From Hydrogenophaga sp. (GTDB taxonomy: Bacteria; Pseudomonadota; Gammaproteobacteria; Burkholderiales; Burkholderiaceae_C), in assembly GCA_030684755.1 (NCBI GenBank), contig JAUXXN010000233.1:1-9627 (forward strand): a DNA stretch of 9,627 nt. The letters are read 5' to 3'. The notes beneath the pieces are model-generated. The model was not told where the DNA came from, did not search any database, and worked only from the letters and a program-made list of their open reading frames with translations. Each line of letters begins with the position of its first letter. Position 1 is the stretch's first letter. Of the stretch, positions 1 to 7,216 are shown one piece after another. The position numbers were made by a program, and so were the translations under genes.

Positions 1-294
1 GCAGGCGGGGCGGCGCATCTGCCTGGCATGCTGGCGGCCAAAACCATCGTGCCGGTTCTGGGCGTTCCGGTGCCGTCGAAATACCTCAAGGGCATGGATT
101 CCCTGCTGTCGATTGTGCAAATGCCCAAGGGCATTCCGGTGGCCACGTTTGCCATTGGCCCAGCGGGTGCGGCGAATGCGGCGCTGTTCGCGGTGGCGCT
201 GCTGGCCAGCGAAAGCCCGGCGCTGCGCGAGCGGTTGCAAGCTTTTCGCGCCGAGCAGACCGAAACTGCACGCAACATGACTTTGCCCACCTGA
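1..294 (+). CDS. purE: N5-carboxyaminoimidazole ribonucleotide mutase, C-terminal part
   Basis: This is the 3' part of purE; the start lies before the window. The enzyme converts N5-CAIR to CAIR in cytoplasmic de novo purine synthesis, using the product of PurK. The frame is open from base 1 and begins [10 protein letters not shown], the conserved glycine-rich, His-containing loop of class I PurE. It continues with [11 protein letters not shown], then [17 protein letters not shown] and [10 protein letters not shown], all matching the E. coli protein block for block. The visible 97 residues end at a TGA; by family length (about 165-170 residues) roughly 70 N-terminal residues are missing. purK follows after 44 bases, as expected for a purE-purK operon. 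In Burkholderiales purC often precedes purE, so it may lie just upstream (inference). Confidence 0.96.
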   Translation, partial: AGGAAHLPGMLAAKTIVPVLGVPVPSKYLKGMDSLLSIVQMPKGIPVATFAIGPAGAANAALFAVALLASESPALRERLQAFRAEQTETARNMTLPT

Positions 295-338
295 CCTTGT
301 CCCCATCAGCTGGCCCCCATTTTTCTGAGCATTGACCC

Positions 339-1571
339 ATGAGCTTCAAGCCCCTTCTTCCCGGCAGCACCTCGGCCAGCGGCCAGCAAATCACCCTGGG
401 CGTGATGGGCGGAGGTCAGTTGGGCCGCATGTTTGTGCAGGCGGCCCAGGCCATGGGTTATTTCACGGCGGTGCTCGACCCCGACCCGGCCAGCCCCGCC
501 GGGCTGATCAGCCACTTCCACATTCAAACGCCCTACGGCGACGAGCAGGGTCTGGCCCAGCTGATGCAGCGCTGCGAAGCCATCACCACCGAGTTTGAAA
601 ACGTGCCCGCGCCCGCGCTGGTCACCCTGGGTGCGCACCGGCCGGTGGCGCCGTCGGCGGCCTGCGTGGCGGTGGCGCAAGACCGCATCAAAGAAAAAGC
701 GCATTTTGTGCAGTGCGCGCCTGTCAGTGGCGTGTACCCCGCGCCTTATGCCGCCATCACCAGCGCCGAGCTGCTGGCGGCTGTGCCCGCCGATTTGCTG
801 CCCGGCATTTTGAAAACCGCCCGCTTGGGTTACGACGGCAAAGGCCAGGTGCGCGTGAACAACCGCGACGAGCTGGCCGCCGCCTGGGAGCAGTTGGGTG
901 GCGTGTCTTGCGTGCTGGAAAAGCTCATGCCGCTGCAGGCCGAGTGCTCGGTGATCGTGGCGCGCGGTTCGGATGGCCAGAGCGTGAGCTTTCCGGTGCA
1001 GGCCAACACCCACCGCGACGGCATTTTGGCGCTCACCGCCGTGTACGAGGGCGCCGTGCCCGAAGCGCTGGCCGAGCGCGCACGCGCCAGCACGGTGGCC
1101 ATTGCGAACCACCTGAACTACGTGGGCGTGTTGTGCGTGGAATATTTCCTGGTGGACGATGGCCAGGGCGGTCTGGACCTGATCGTCAACGAAATGGCGC
1201 CGCGCCCGCACAACAGCGGCCACTACACGCAAAACGCCTGCGACATCTCCCAATTTGAAGCCCAGGTGCGCGCCCTGGCGGGCCTGCCGCTGCCCACGCC
1301 GCGCCAGCACAGCCCGGCCATCATGGTCAACCTGCTGGGCGACTTGTGGTTCGATGCCAACGGCGTGCGCGCCAAGCCCAGCGAACAAGCCGTGTCGCCG
1401 CCATGGGCGCAGGTGCTGGCGCTGTCCGGCACCCACCTGCACCTGTACGGCAAGCTCAGCGCGCGCCGGGGCCGCAAGATGGGCCACCTGAACATCACCG
1501 CGCCCAGCGTGGCTGAGGTGCGCGAGACGGCGGCCAAGGTGCTGGCCTTGCTGGGTTTGCCGGGCTTATGA
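339..1571 (+). CDS. purK: N5-carboxyaminoimidazole ribonucleotide synthase (ATP-grasp)
   Basis: PurK makes N5-CAIR from AIR, bicarbonate and ATP and hands it to PurE. The 410-residue product shows the ATP-grasp order of the family. The N-terminal nucleotide-fold motif MGGGQLGRM is at residues 23-31 and TEFENVP at about 84-90. The flexible glycine loop GYDGKGQ is at 164-170. The metal and substrate-binding segment NEMAPRPHNSGH is at 284-295, followed by the C-terminal domain (AIMVNLLGDLW). It is longer than E. coli PurK (355), partly through about 17 extra residues before the first beta strand. No strong Shine-Dalgarno precedes the ATG at 339, so the exact start is less certain than the identity. 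The 44-base gap to purE and the 52-base gap to the next gene suggest one transcript. Confidence 0.96.
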   Translation: MSFKPLLPGSTSASGQQITLGVMGGGQLGRMFVQAAQAMGYFTAVLDPDPASPAGLISHFHIQTPYGDEQGLAQLMQRCEAITTEFENVPAPALVTLGAHRPVAPSAACVAVAQDRIKEKAHFVQCAPVSGVYPAPYAAITSAELLAAVPADLLPGILKTARLGYDGKGQVRVNNRDELAAAWEQLGGVSCVLEKLMPLQAECSVIVARGSDGQSVSFPVQANTHRDGILALTAVYEGAVPEALAERARASTVAIANHLNYVGVLCVEYFLVDDGQGGLDLIVNEMAPRPHNSGHYTQNACDISQFEAQVRALAGLPLPTPRQHSPAIMVNLLGDLWFDANGVRAKPSEQAVSPPWAQVLALSGTHLHLYGKLSARRGRKMGHLNITAPSVAEVRETAAKVLALLGLPGL

Positions 1572-1623
1572 CCTCCCTGCAGCGCCTGCGGCGTTTTCTG
1601 GCTTGACGAGGCCGCACACACCC

Positions 1624-2637
1624 ATGTCTCTGGTACTTCACGCATCCGACCCCGCCGCCATCGAGCAGGCGGTGCAGCGGCTGGCCGTTGGTTCGTTGGT
1701 GGGCATGCCCACCGAAACCGTGTACGGCTTAGCGGCAGACGCCGATAACGCCAGCGCGGTGCAACGCATTTTTGCAGCCAAAGGCCGCCCCAGCGACCAC
1801 CCGCTCATTGTGCATTTGGCGCCCGGCGATGGCGCCCACGGCTGGCGCGCCGGGGTGGACCACTACGCCCGCGAGGTACCCGCTTTTGCCCTGGCGCTCA
1901 TGCACGCCTTCTGGCCCGGCCCGCTCACGCTGATCTTGCCGCGCCGTGCCGGTGTGGCCGCTGTAGCGGCGGGCGGGCAAGATTCGGTGGGCCTGCGCTG
2001 CCCGTCGCACCCGTTGGCGCAGGCGCTGCTGACGGCGGCCCGCGCCCACGGTGTACACGGCGTGGCCGCACCCAGCGCCAACCGTTTTGGCCGCGTCAGC
2101 CCCACCACCGCCGCGCACGTGGCCGAAGAATTCGCCCAACTGCCCGACGCAGCCTTGTTGATTCTGGATGGCGGCGCTTGCCCGGTGGGCATTGAATCCA
2201 CCATCGTCGATGGCACCCGGGGCTACCCCGTGCTGCTGCGCCCGGGCATGGTCACGCAGGCGCAGCTGGAGGCTGCGTGTGGCCAGCCGCTGCGCGAACG
2301 CGATGGCGCCGCCCCGCGTGCCTCCGGCACGCTTGAATCGCACTACGCGCCCAACGCCAAGGTGCGGCTGATGGCTGCCCCCGCGCTGCAAGCCGCGCTG
2401 GACCTGCTGGGTGCCGACGCACGGCACATTGCGGTGTATGCCCGAGCCGCGCTCAAAGCCGCCCCGGGCGTGGCGGTGCGCCGCATGCCCGACAACGCCG
2501 CGCAAGCCGCGCAAGCTCTGTTCGCCACACTGCGCGAACTGGACACCGCCGGTGTGAAACTCATTTGGGTGGAAACCCCGCCCGCCAGCCCCGAATGGGA
2601 CGGCGTGCGAGACCGGTTGCAGCGCGCGGCGGCTTGA
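1624..2637 (+). CDS. sua5/tsaC: L-threonylcarbamoyladenylate synthase, long Sua5 type
   Basis: This enzyme condenses threonine, bicarbonate and ATP to threonylcarbamoyl-AMP, the first step of t6A37 tRNA modification; TsaD with TsaB then transfers the group. The 337-residue chain has an N-terminal YrdC-like domain with PTETVYGL at residues 29-36, the K-x-R nucleotide-binding stretch KGRPSDHPLIVH at 53-64, and PSANRFGRVSP from 150. The linker motif HYAP is at 240-243. A separate C-terminal Sua5 domain runs to the end. The length fits Sua5/YwlC rather than the short (about 190-residue) E. coli TsaC. I chose ATG 1624 because MSLVLHASDP leads straight into the domain. A TTG at 1603 in the same frame would add seven residues and cannot be excluded. 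The gene lies last in the purE-purK block; its pathway partner tsaB is 4.6 kb downstream. Confidence 0.94.
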   Translation: MSLVLHASDPAAIEQAVQRLAVGSLVGMPTETVYGLAADADNASAVQRIFAAKGRPSDHPLIVHLAPGDGAHGWRAGVDHYAREVPAFALALMHAFWPGPLTLILPRRAGVAAVAAGGQDSVGLRCPSHPLAQALLTAARAHGVHGVAAPSANRFGRVSPTTAAHVAEEFAQLPDAALLILDGGACPVGIESTIVDGTRGYPVLLRPGMVTQAQLEAACGQPLRERDGAAPRASGTLESHYAPNAKVRLMAAPALQAALDLLGADARHIAVYARAALKAAPGVAVRRMPDNAAQAAQALFATLRELDTAGVKLIWVETPPASPEWDGVRDRLQRAAA

Positions 2638-2668
2638 AACCTACCGCGCAGCCTTGAAGCTTCACCCG

Positions 2669-2688
2669 CAACCCGCGCGAGCGGGTTG
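2669..2688. terminator. Hairpin between convergent sua5 and porin genes
   Basis: An 8-base perfect inverted repeat, CAACCCGC and GCGGGTTG, encloses the loop GCGA, a GNRA-type tetraloop on the plus-strand transcript. It fills most of the 54-base space between the sua5 stop and the porin stop, where a shared bidirectional terminator would be expected. Neither side carries a real T-run, so intrinsic termination may be weak. Position and stem support the call; function is inferred. Confidence 0.45.
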
Positions 2689-2691
2689 GTC

Positions 2692-3897
2692 TCAGAAGCT
2701 GTGGCGCATGCCCAGTGCCAACGAGGTGGCGTCGCGACCCGCCGTGGCGGTGACACCACCGAGGTATCCGTTGCCGCCAGGGGCTGCTTGCGCGTTGGCG
2801 CTGTTGTTGAATCGGGTGAGCACAGCGTTCAGGTTGGTGCGCTTGGACAGCGGGTAGGTGTAGGCCACACCGTAAGAGGTGATGTCGGCGTTGGAGGCTC
2901 GTTTGTCGTTGAGTTTGTTGTAAGCCACCGTGACATGACCGGCGCTGCCCATGTTGTAGCGGGCACCCACATGGATCAAATTGGCATCTTGTTTGAGCCG
3001 GTCCAGCACGGTGCTGATCAACGGTGCTGGTACACCGGCCAAGGTGAGGCCAGCACTCAGCTCGGGCCCTGACGAAGGGTTGGGTTCCTGGATGCGGGCG
3101 AACATACCCGAAACGATCCAGTCGCCTCTGGCCGTGGAGGCGCCCAGCACCGTGGTTTTGAGCGCTTGCTGTCCAGCCGAATTCTTTTTGCTGTTGACGC
3201 CGAAACCTACGTTGAAGGCGCTGCCCTTGTAAAGCGTGTTGATGCCCAGCAACCGATTGCTCGCGCTGTTGGCGCCCTCGCCAAAGCCATACATGAGCGC
3301 TGCGTTCCAGGGGCCTTGCACGATCCGGTACTGCAACGTGTTGTTGTAGCGAATATCGAGGCCAGCAGGTATTGACGTCACTTGCGCGGGCGACAAGGCG
3401 CTCTGCGTGTTCATGACGTCAAACGTGGCAAACGCCTCAAAGGCAGGTGTGTATTGGCGACCCATCAAAAAACCGCCGACGGGCGTGACCAAGCCTACCC
3501 ATGCCTGACGGTCAAAGGTGTTGTTGTTGAGGTTGACACCCAGCGATGGCCCAATGGCAGTGTTTGTCAGGGCGGTGGCTACGGCAGGTGGCAATCCGGC
3601 GGTCAGGCGGTCGGGCAGTTGGTTGCCCGACGCAGGGCGGTTACCCAGACCACCGGTATCCAGCTCGGCCCGGCTTTCCAGGGTGAACAGGGCTTTGAAG
3701 CCACCGCCCATGTCTTCTTCACCTTTGATGCCCCAGCGCGAGCCTTCCATGTGTCCGCTGGACAGGCTTGTGACGCTGCCTTGGGCATAGCCGCTGACGT
3801 GGGTGATGCTGACGTCGGCCAGTCCGTACAGCGTGACCTGTGACCAGGCGCCGGCACAGGCCAGCGTTGCGGCGGTGGCAATGAATGTTTTTTTCAT
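2692..3897 (-). CDS. Outer-membrane general porin (Gram-negative porin, Burkholderiales type)
   Basis: This is a 401-residue outer-membrane beta-barrel expected to form a trimeric, non-specific or weakly selective diffusion channel. The N-terminus, MKKTFIATAATLACAGAWS, is a Sec signal peptide with likely cleavage after Ser19. It is followed at once by QVTLYGLADVSI, the hallmark first beta strand of betaproteobacterial OmpC-like porins. The chain is rich in alternating strands and ends SLALGMRHSF, with the terminal Phe needed for barrel assembly. The LADV..GSRWGIKGEEDMGGGFKALF region and the late VAYTYPLSKRTNLNAVLTRF strand pair are also typical. Only a weak purine patch (AGAG) precedes the ATG; the leader is C/A-rich. 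The gene starts 45 bases after the hydrolase gene on the same strand with no obvious promoter between, so cotranscription is likely. Substrate selectivity cannot be read from sequence. Confidence 0.93.
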   Translation of the reverse strand: MKKTFIATAATLACAGAWSQVTLYGLADVSITHVSGYAQGSVTSLSSGHMEGSRWGIKGEEDMGGGFKALFTLESRAELDTGGLGNRPASGNQLPDRLTAGLPPAVATALTNTAIGPSLGVNLNNNTFDRQAWVGLVTPVGGFLMGRQYTPAFEAFATFDVMNTQSALSPAQVTSIPAGLDIRYNNTLQYRIVQGPWNAALMYGFGEGANSASNRLLGINTLYKGSAFNVGFGVNSKKNSAGQQALKTTVLGASTARGDWIVSGMFARIQEPNPSSGPELSAGLTLAGVPAPLISTVLDRLKQDANLIHVGARYNMGSAGHVTVAYNKLNDKRASNADITSYGVAYTYPLSKRTNLNAVLTRFNNSANAQAAPGGNGYLGGVTATAGRDATSLALGMRHSF

Positions 3898-3942
3898 GTT
3901 GTGGTGCTCTGTGTGTGGGTGGATACGGTTGTGAGCCGAGGT

Positions 3943-5373
3943 TTAAAACTGAGCGAAATAGCCGCGTGCAGCTGCATTGCAGAAGGGCGGTACCAGCGTT
4001 CCGTGGTAGGCCTGCAAGACCGCTGACGCGTCACCAGTGGCCGCTTTGGCCTGTGCAAAGCCCCCTTTTGCCAAAAGGAAGGGGTCGTTCATCCCCGTTG
4101 GTGCGCTGTCCACATCCAGGACGGTCACTGCTTGGTCGGGCACACCCTTGCCGTTGAAATACGCTTTGGCCGTGCTGGTGTTGGCGCTGAAGAACACCGT
4201 GGGGTCGGCGTTGCCGCCACACAGCAGCATCGGCTGGGCAGGGGTCCAGTTCTGGGCCAGCAGGTCGTTCTTGTAGGCCGCCACACGCAGGGGGTGTTTG
4301 GGGGCTGTTGGGTTGGCTGCGGCATCGGCCAGTACCGCATTGCGGTAACTGGTCTTGATCAGGTTGGGCGTGCCGAAGAAAAGCTCGAAGCCGACTGGCT
4401 TGGGCAGGCTGTCAGCTGCAAACATCGCCGTGGCCGGCAGCTTGCCTGTGCTCAACAGCGTGTTGAGCGGCGTGGTGCTGGGCAGCAGGGTTTCGATGCC
4501 CGTGGCAAAGGTGGCTTCGTACATTTCGCTGGGTGTGGCGTAAATGTTCCCGTACGTGCGCTGGAAACTGGTGTTCAGCAGTGGGCTGAAAAGAGTGGCA
4601 CCCAGGTTCACCCGTCCGCTGTACACGATGTCTCCAAAAAAGCCCAGGTTGTAGGGGCCGGAGTGGTGGGCCCCTGCGGTCACCGGGGTGCCGGTCAGTT
4701 GTAACTTGCGCTGGGCCGCCATGGACACAAAACCGCCCTGTGAATAGCCGCTCACGAAGAGCTTGCTGTTGGCGCTGGCGTTGATGGCGGCAAAGCCTTT
4801 GCGCGCCGCAGTCAGTGCGTCCACCACGTCTTGGGCTTGTTGTTCCAAGTTCAGGTAAGGATGGTAGGGCAGCGGGGACGACTCGTAGCCCGCGTAGTTG
4901 GGCGCCACCACGATGTAGCCTTGAGCGGCGAACATGGCAGCTACCAAGGCGGCTTCACCGTCTTGCGGGCTGGCCATGTTCTTGTTTTTGTCTGTGCTGG
5001 TGCCGTGCGCGTAGAGCAGCACAGGGCGTGGGCCGGTGCAGGCCGGGTCGGTGCCACTGGGCACCATGATGCCGCCGGAAGCCGAGGTCTTTTCGCCTGC
5101 GCCCCCCACCGTGCCGTATTGGAAATAGTTGAAAGTGATGTTGCACTTGGGTGCACCGGTGACTTGAAGCAGGCTGGCTGCACCACCCTGGGTCAAGGCT
5201 GCTGTGAATGCGGCTGGGGTGAGCGTGGTCAGCGCTGTGGGTGTTGCGATCAGGCTGCCCGGCGCGCCGCTCAAGTCAAAACTGCTGCCCGCGTCGGTGC
5301 TATCGCCACCGCCGCAGCCTGCCAAAACGCCGATGGAAGCGGCCGAAATCGCCGCCAATTTCAAAAACTTCAT
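3943..5373 (-). CDS. Secreted lipoprotein alpha/beta hydrolase (lipase/esterase-like)
   Basis: This 476-residue serine hydrolase is predicted to be anchored in the outer membrane. It begins MKFLKLAAISAASIGVLAGC, a lipoprotein signal with lipobox LAGC and lipidated Cys20; Gly at +2 does not signal inner-membrane retention. HGT at 123-125 fits the oxyanion-hole region and GYSQGG places the nucleophile at Ser211. NADPT supplies a candidate Asp390, and AYHGT a candidate His457 near the C-terminus, in the standard Ser-Asp-His order. The layout resembles secretory lipase/prolyl-oligopeptidase-like hydrolases (PF03583-type). The substrate is unknown: short-chain esters, lipids or polyester fragments are all possible. 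The ATG at 5373 is chosen because AGGAG lies six bases upstream; an in-frame TTG at 5406 is disfavoured. The gene carries its own operator-like promoter and is followed by the porin gene. Confidence 0.88.
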   Translation of the reverse strand: MKFLKLAAISAASIGVLAGCGGGDSTDAGSSFDLSGAPGSLIATPTALTTLTPAAFTAALTQGGAASLLQVTGAPKCNITFNYFQYGTVGGAGEKTSASGGIMVPSGTDPACTGPRPVLLYAHGTSTDKNKNMASPQDGEAALVAAMFAAQGYIVVAPNYAGYESSPLPYHPYLNLEQQAQDVVDALTAARKGFAAINASANSKLFVSGYSQGGFVSMAAQRKLQLTGTPVTAGAHHSGPYNLGFFGDIVYSGRVNLGATLFSPLLNTSFQRTYGNIYATPSEMYEATFATGIETLLPSTTPLNTLLSTGKLPATAMFAADSLPKPVGFELFFGTPNLIKTSYRNAVLADAAANPTAPKHPLRVAAYKNDLLAQNWTPAQPMLLCGGNADPTVFFSANTSTAKAYFNGKGVPDQAVTVLDVDSAPTGMNDPFLLAKGGFAQAKAATGDASAVLQAYHGTLVPPFCNAAARGYFAQF

Positions 5374-5379
5374 GCGTGT

Positions 5380-5384
5380 CTCCT
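5380..5384 (-). promoter_or_regulatory. Ribosome binding site of the lipoprotein hydrolase
   Basis: AGGAG on the minus strand lies six bases before the ATG at 5373. It is the clearest Shine-Dalgarno in the window and decides the start in favour of the Met that directly opens the lipoprotein signal peptide. Confidence 0.8.
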
Positions 5385-5402
5385 GCTGGGGTGTAACGAA
5401 AT

Positions 5403-5438
5403 TCAACCAATAAAAAGAACGGTCGTTCTTTTTTTCAA
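5403..5438 (-). promoter_or_regulatory. Sigma70-like promoter of the hydrolase-porin unit
   Basis: Reading the minus strand, TTGAAA (5438-5433, five of six matches to TTGACA) is followed by exactly 17 bases and then TTTTAT (5415-5410, four of six to TATAAT). Transcription would start near 5403, giving a leader of about 30 bases that contains the AGGAG. The A/T-rich stretch stands out sharply from its GC-rich surroundings. Confidence 0.6.
5412..5433. promoter_or_regulatory. 22-base inverted repeat, probable TetR-type operator
   Basis: The arms AAAAAGAACG (5412-5421) and CGTTCTTTTT (5424-5433) are exact reverse complements around a two-base GT centre. The site occupies the whole spacer between the predicted -35 and -10 and touches both. 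The AACG-N2-CGTT core is the sort of site bound by TetR-family dimers (general family knowledge). No regulator gene is in the window, so the binding protein is inferred and its identity open. Confidence 0.6.
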
Positions 5439-5599
5439 ATGCAAATGTTAGAGCCAGACCCGAAATGGAAACAGAGGGTTTACACCAGCGCGAAGGGTTT
5501 CTCTGCGTGTTGGGGCGCGGAGTCTAAAGTCGGTTTCTTCTCGCCACGTACAAGGATCGATTCGTGTGCTTTGGCTGGAGTGGGGGGAAGCTTTTCAGC

Positions 5600-7108
5600 T
5601 CAGTCCGCCTGCGCCGCAGCCCACTCCACCAGCGCCTCCAGCGCGGGCCGTGCCGCCGGTGCGTTGGGGTCGTTGATGAAGCCCACCACGGCGTAGCGTT
5701 GGCCGTTAACCGCGTTCACATAGCCCGCGATGCCGGTCACATCGCGCAGGGTGCCGGTTTTTAGCCAGGCGTTGCCGCGCGCGGCGCTCTGGGCGCCTCG
5801 GGCCATGCGGGCGGTGGTGCCGTTGACACCGGCAATGGACAGCGATTGCACAAATTGCCCACCTTGGGGGTGCGCGGCGGCGTGGCGCAGCAAGCCCACC
5901 AGGGCTTCTGGGGTGATGCGTTCGGAGCGCGACAAGCCCGCACCGTTGTCCATCACCGGGGCGGTGTAGCGCAGGCCAAAGGTGCGCCTCCACCAGTTGG
6001 CCACCACTTCGCGGGAGCGCTCAAACCGGGCGGTGCGCACCGGTGCCAGCCGGTCGGCCAGGGTGCTCTCGGTCAGCACCCGCGTGGGCGAGAGTCGGCC
6101 CAGGGTGAGGAACACCTGTTGCGCCATCACGTTGTTGCTCCACTGGTTCACGTCGGTGATGATGTCCGAGAGTGGCAGTGAATCCGCTTCGTGCAGCAGC
6201 CGCGCGCCAGGGGGTGTGAGGCCCGCGCGCACTTCGCCGGTGATGGCGCCGCCGCTGGCGCGCCACAGTCCTTCCAGCGAGCGGGCGGCGTAGCTGGCGG
6301 GGTCTTGGTAGGCCACGGGCCACACCCGCTCGCCGCAGCTGCTGGGGTAGCGGCCTTCAAAACGGATGCTGTTGGCGTCGTTGAAGCGCGCTTGCAGGCC
6401 GCCACGCCAGTCGCCACAGCCCGTGCGCGACAGCGGCACGGCGGCGTCAATGGCCAAACCGGCCATGGGCGGTTCGCTGGTCACGCGGGCCACGCCGGCG
6501 CCGGTGTCGGGCCGAAAGGTGAGCACCACCGACTTGAAATTGACCAGCAGCGCATCGGGCGTGGCGTTGTACGGACGCAGGGCCTCGCCGTCGAAGGCGC
6601 CGGGGTCGATGGTGGGCAGCTCGAACGCGCTGTGGTCCAACACCATGTCGCCCAAAATCACCCGCACGCCCTGGTCTTGCAGGTTCATGAACGCTGCCTG
6701 GATGCGTTCCAGCACCAGTTTCGGGTCGCCTCCGCCGCGCACATACAGGTTGCCGCGCAGCACACCCTGGCTAACTTCGCCATCGCTGTAAAACTGGGTG
6801 TTCCAGGTGAAATCGGGTCCCAGCAAGTCAATGGCGGCGTAGGTGGTGACCAATTTCATCACCGATGCCGGGTTCACCGAGACATGGGCGCGGTAACGCA
6901 GCCGCTCTTGGTTGTTGGCGTCCAGCGACACCACCATGGCTGAAAACGCACCCGTCGGCACGCCCGCACGCGCCAGCGCGGCCGACACTTCCGGCGGCAA
7001 TGCGCCCACAGCGGTAGCCGTTTGGGCATGGATAGGCAGGGCCAGGCCAGCCATGGCGGCGAGCAACAGGCGCAGGGTCAACAGGGAGCGGGCAACAAAT
7101 GAAATCAT
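5600..7108 (-). CDS. dacB: D-alanyl-D-alanine carboxypeptidase/endopeptidase (PBP4 type)
   Basis: This is a 502-residue periplasmic class C penicillin-binding protein that trims the terminal D-Ala from peptidoglycan stem peptides and cleaves cross-bridges. The N-terminal signal (about residues 1-28, ending LALPIHA) is cleavable. The three catalytic motifs are present and in order: S82-V-M-K85 with the nucleophile Ser, S324-N-N326, and K450-T-G452 in the context LKTGTLRDVTGIAGYV. The roughly 240-residue gap between the first two motifs is the inserted domain typical of PBP4 (peptidase S13), and the length matches the family (E. coli 477). The ATG at 7108 is the only Met opening the signal peptide; no clear Shine-Dalgarno precedes it. 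The frame stays open further upstream, antisense to tsaB, but that part is low-complexity shadow sequence. The gene is divergent from tsaB, and 226 bases separate its stop from the hydrolase start. Confidence 0.95.
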   Translation of the reverse strand: MISFVARSLLTLRLLLAAMAGLALPIHAQTATAVGALPPEVSAALARAGVPTGAFSAMVVSLDANNQERLRYRAHVSVNPASVMKLVTTYAAIDLLGPDFTWNTQFYSDGEVSQGVLRGNLYVRGGGDPKLVLERIQAAFMNLQDQGVRVILGDMVLDHSAFELPTIDPGAFDGEALRPYNATPDALLVNFKSVVLTFRPDTGAGVARVTSEPPMAGLAIDAAVPLSRTGCGDWRGGLQARFNDANSIRFEGRYPSSCGERVWPVAYQDPASYAARSLEGLWRASGGAITGEVRAGLTPPGARLLHEADSLPLSDIITDVNQWSNNVMAQQVFLTLGRLSPTRVLTESTLADRLAPVRTARFERSREVVANWWRRTFGLRYTAPVMDNGAGLSRSERITPEALVGLLRHAAAHPQGGQFVQSLSIAGVNGTTARMARGAQSAARGNAWLKTGTLRDVTGIAGYVNAVNGQRYAVVGFINDPNAPAARPALEALVEWAAAQAD

Positions 7109-7216
7109 GGTGTTTTCATTATGTGGCGGCGGTGGTGCGCCGGTGGGCTTGGCTTGCCAGCGAAGGGGCCCAGCGGTGCCGAGCGCAAAGCGCATTCGCT
7201 GGCCGATAATGCCTAG
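7109..7216. promoter_or_regulatory. Divergent dacB/tsaB intergenic region with two -10-like hexamers
   Basis: Toward dacB the minus strand has CATAAT (7123-7118) and toward tsaB the plus strand has GATAAT (7205-7210), each five of six to TATAAT. Neither has a recognisable -35 at 16-18 bases. Each lies so close to its ATG that the transcript would have almost no leader: about 3 bases for dacB and 0 for tsaB. Neither gene shows a Shine-Dalgarno. The hexamers are plain to see; promoter activity is inferred. Confidence 0.35.

Noticed and set aside
306..1487. Long open frame antisense to purK
   Set aside because: It is His/Arg/Gly-rich with no recognisable domain and mirrors the third-position GC bias of purK; a shadow of the real gene.
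5374..5406. TTG start at 5406 for the lipoprotein hydrolase
   Set aside because: It falls at the predicted transcription start, has no Shine-Dalgarno, and would put 11 residues before a perfect lipoprotein signal; the ATG at 5373 has AGGAG six bases upstream.
5412..5433. The inverted repeat as a rho-independent terminator of dacB
   Set aside because: The stem has few G:C pairs, the symmetric centre leaves only two bases for a loop, it lies about 170 bases past the dacB stop, and it fits precisely between promoter hexamers. A minor terminator role is not excluded.
5434..5599. Possible small RNA or gene between dacB and the hydrolase
   Set aside because: No tRNA-like fold, strong hairpin with T-run, or coding frame with a credible start was seen in this stretch.
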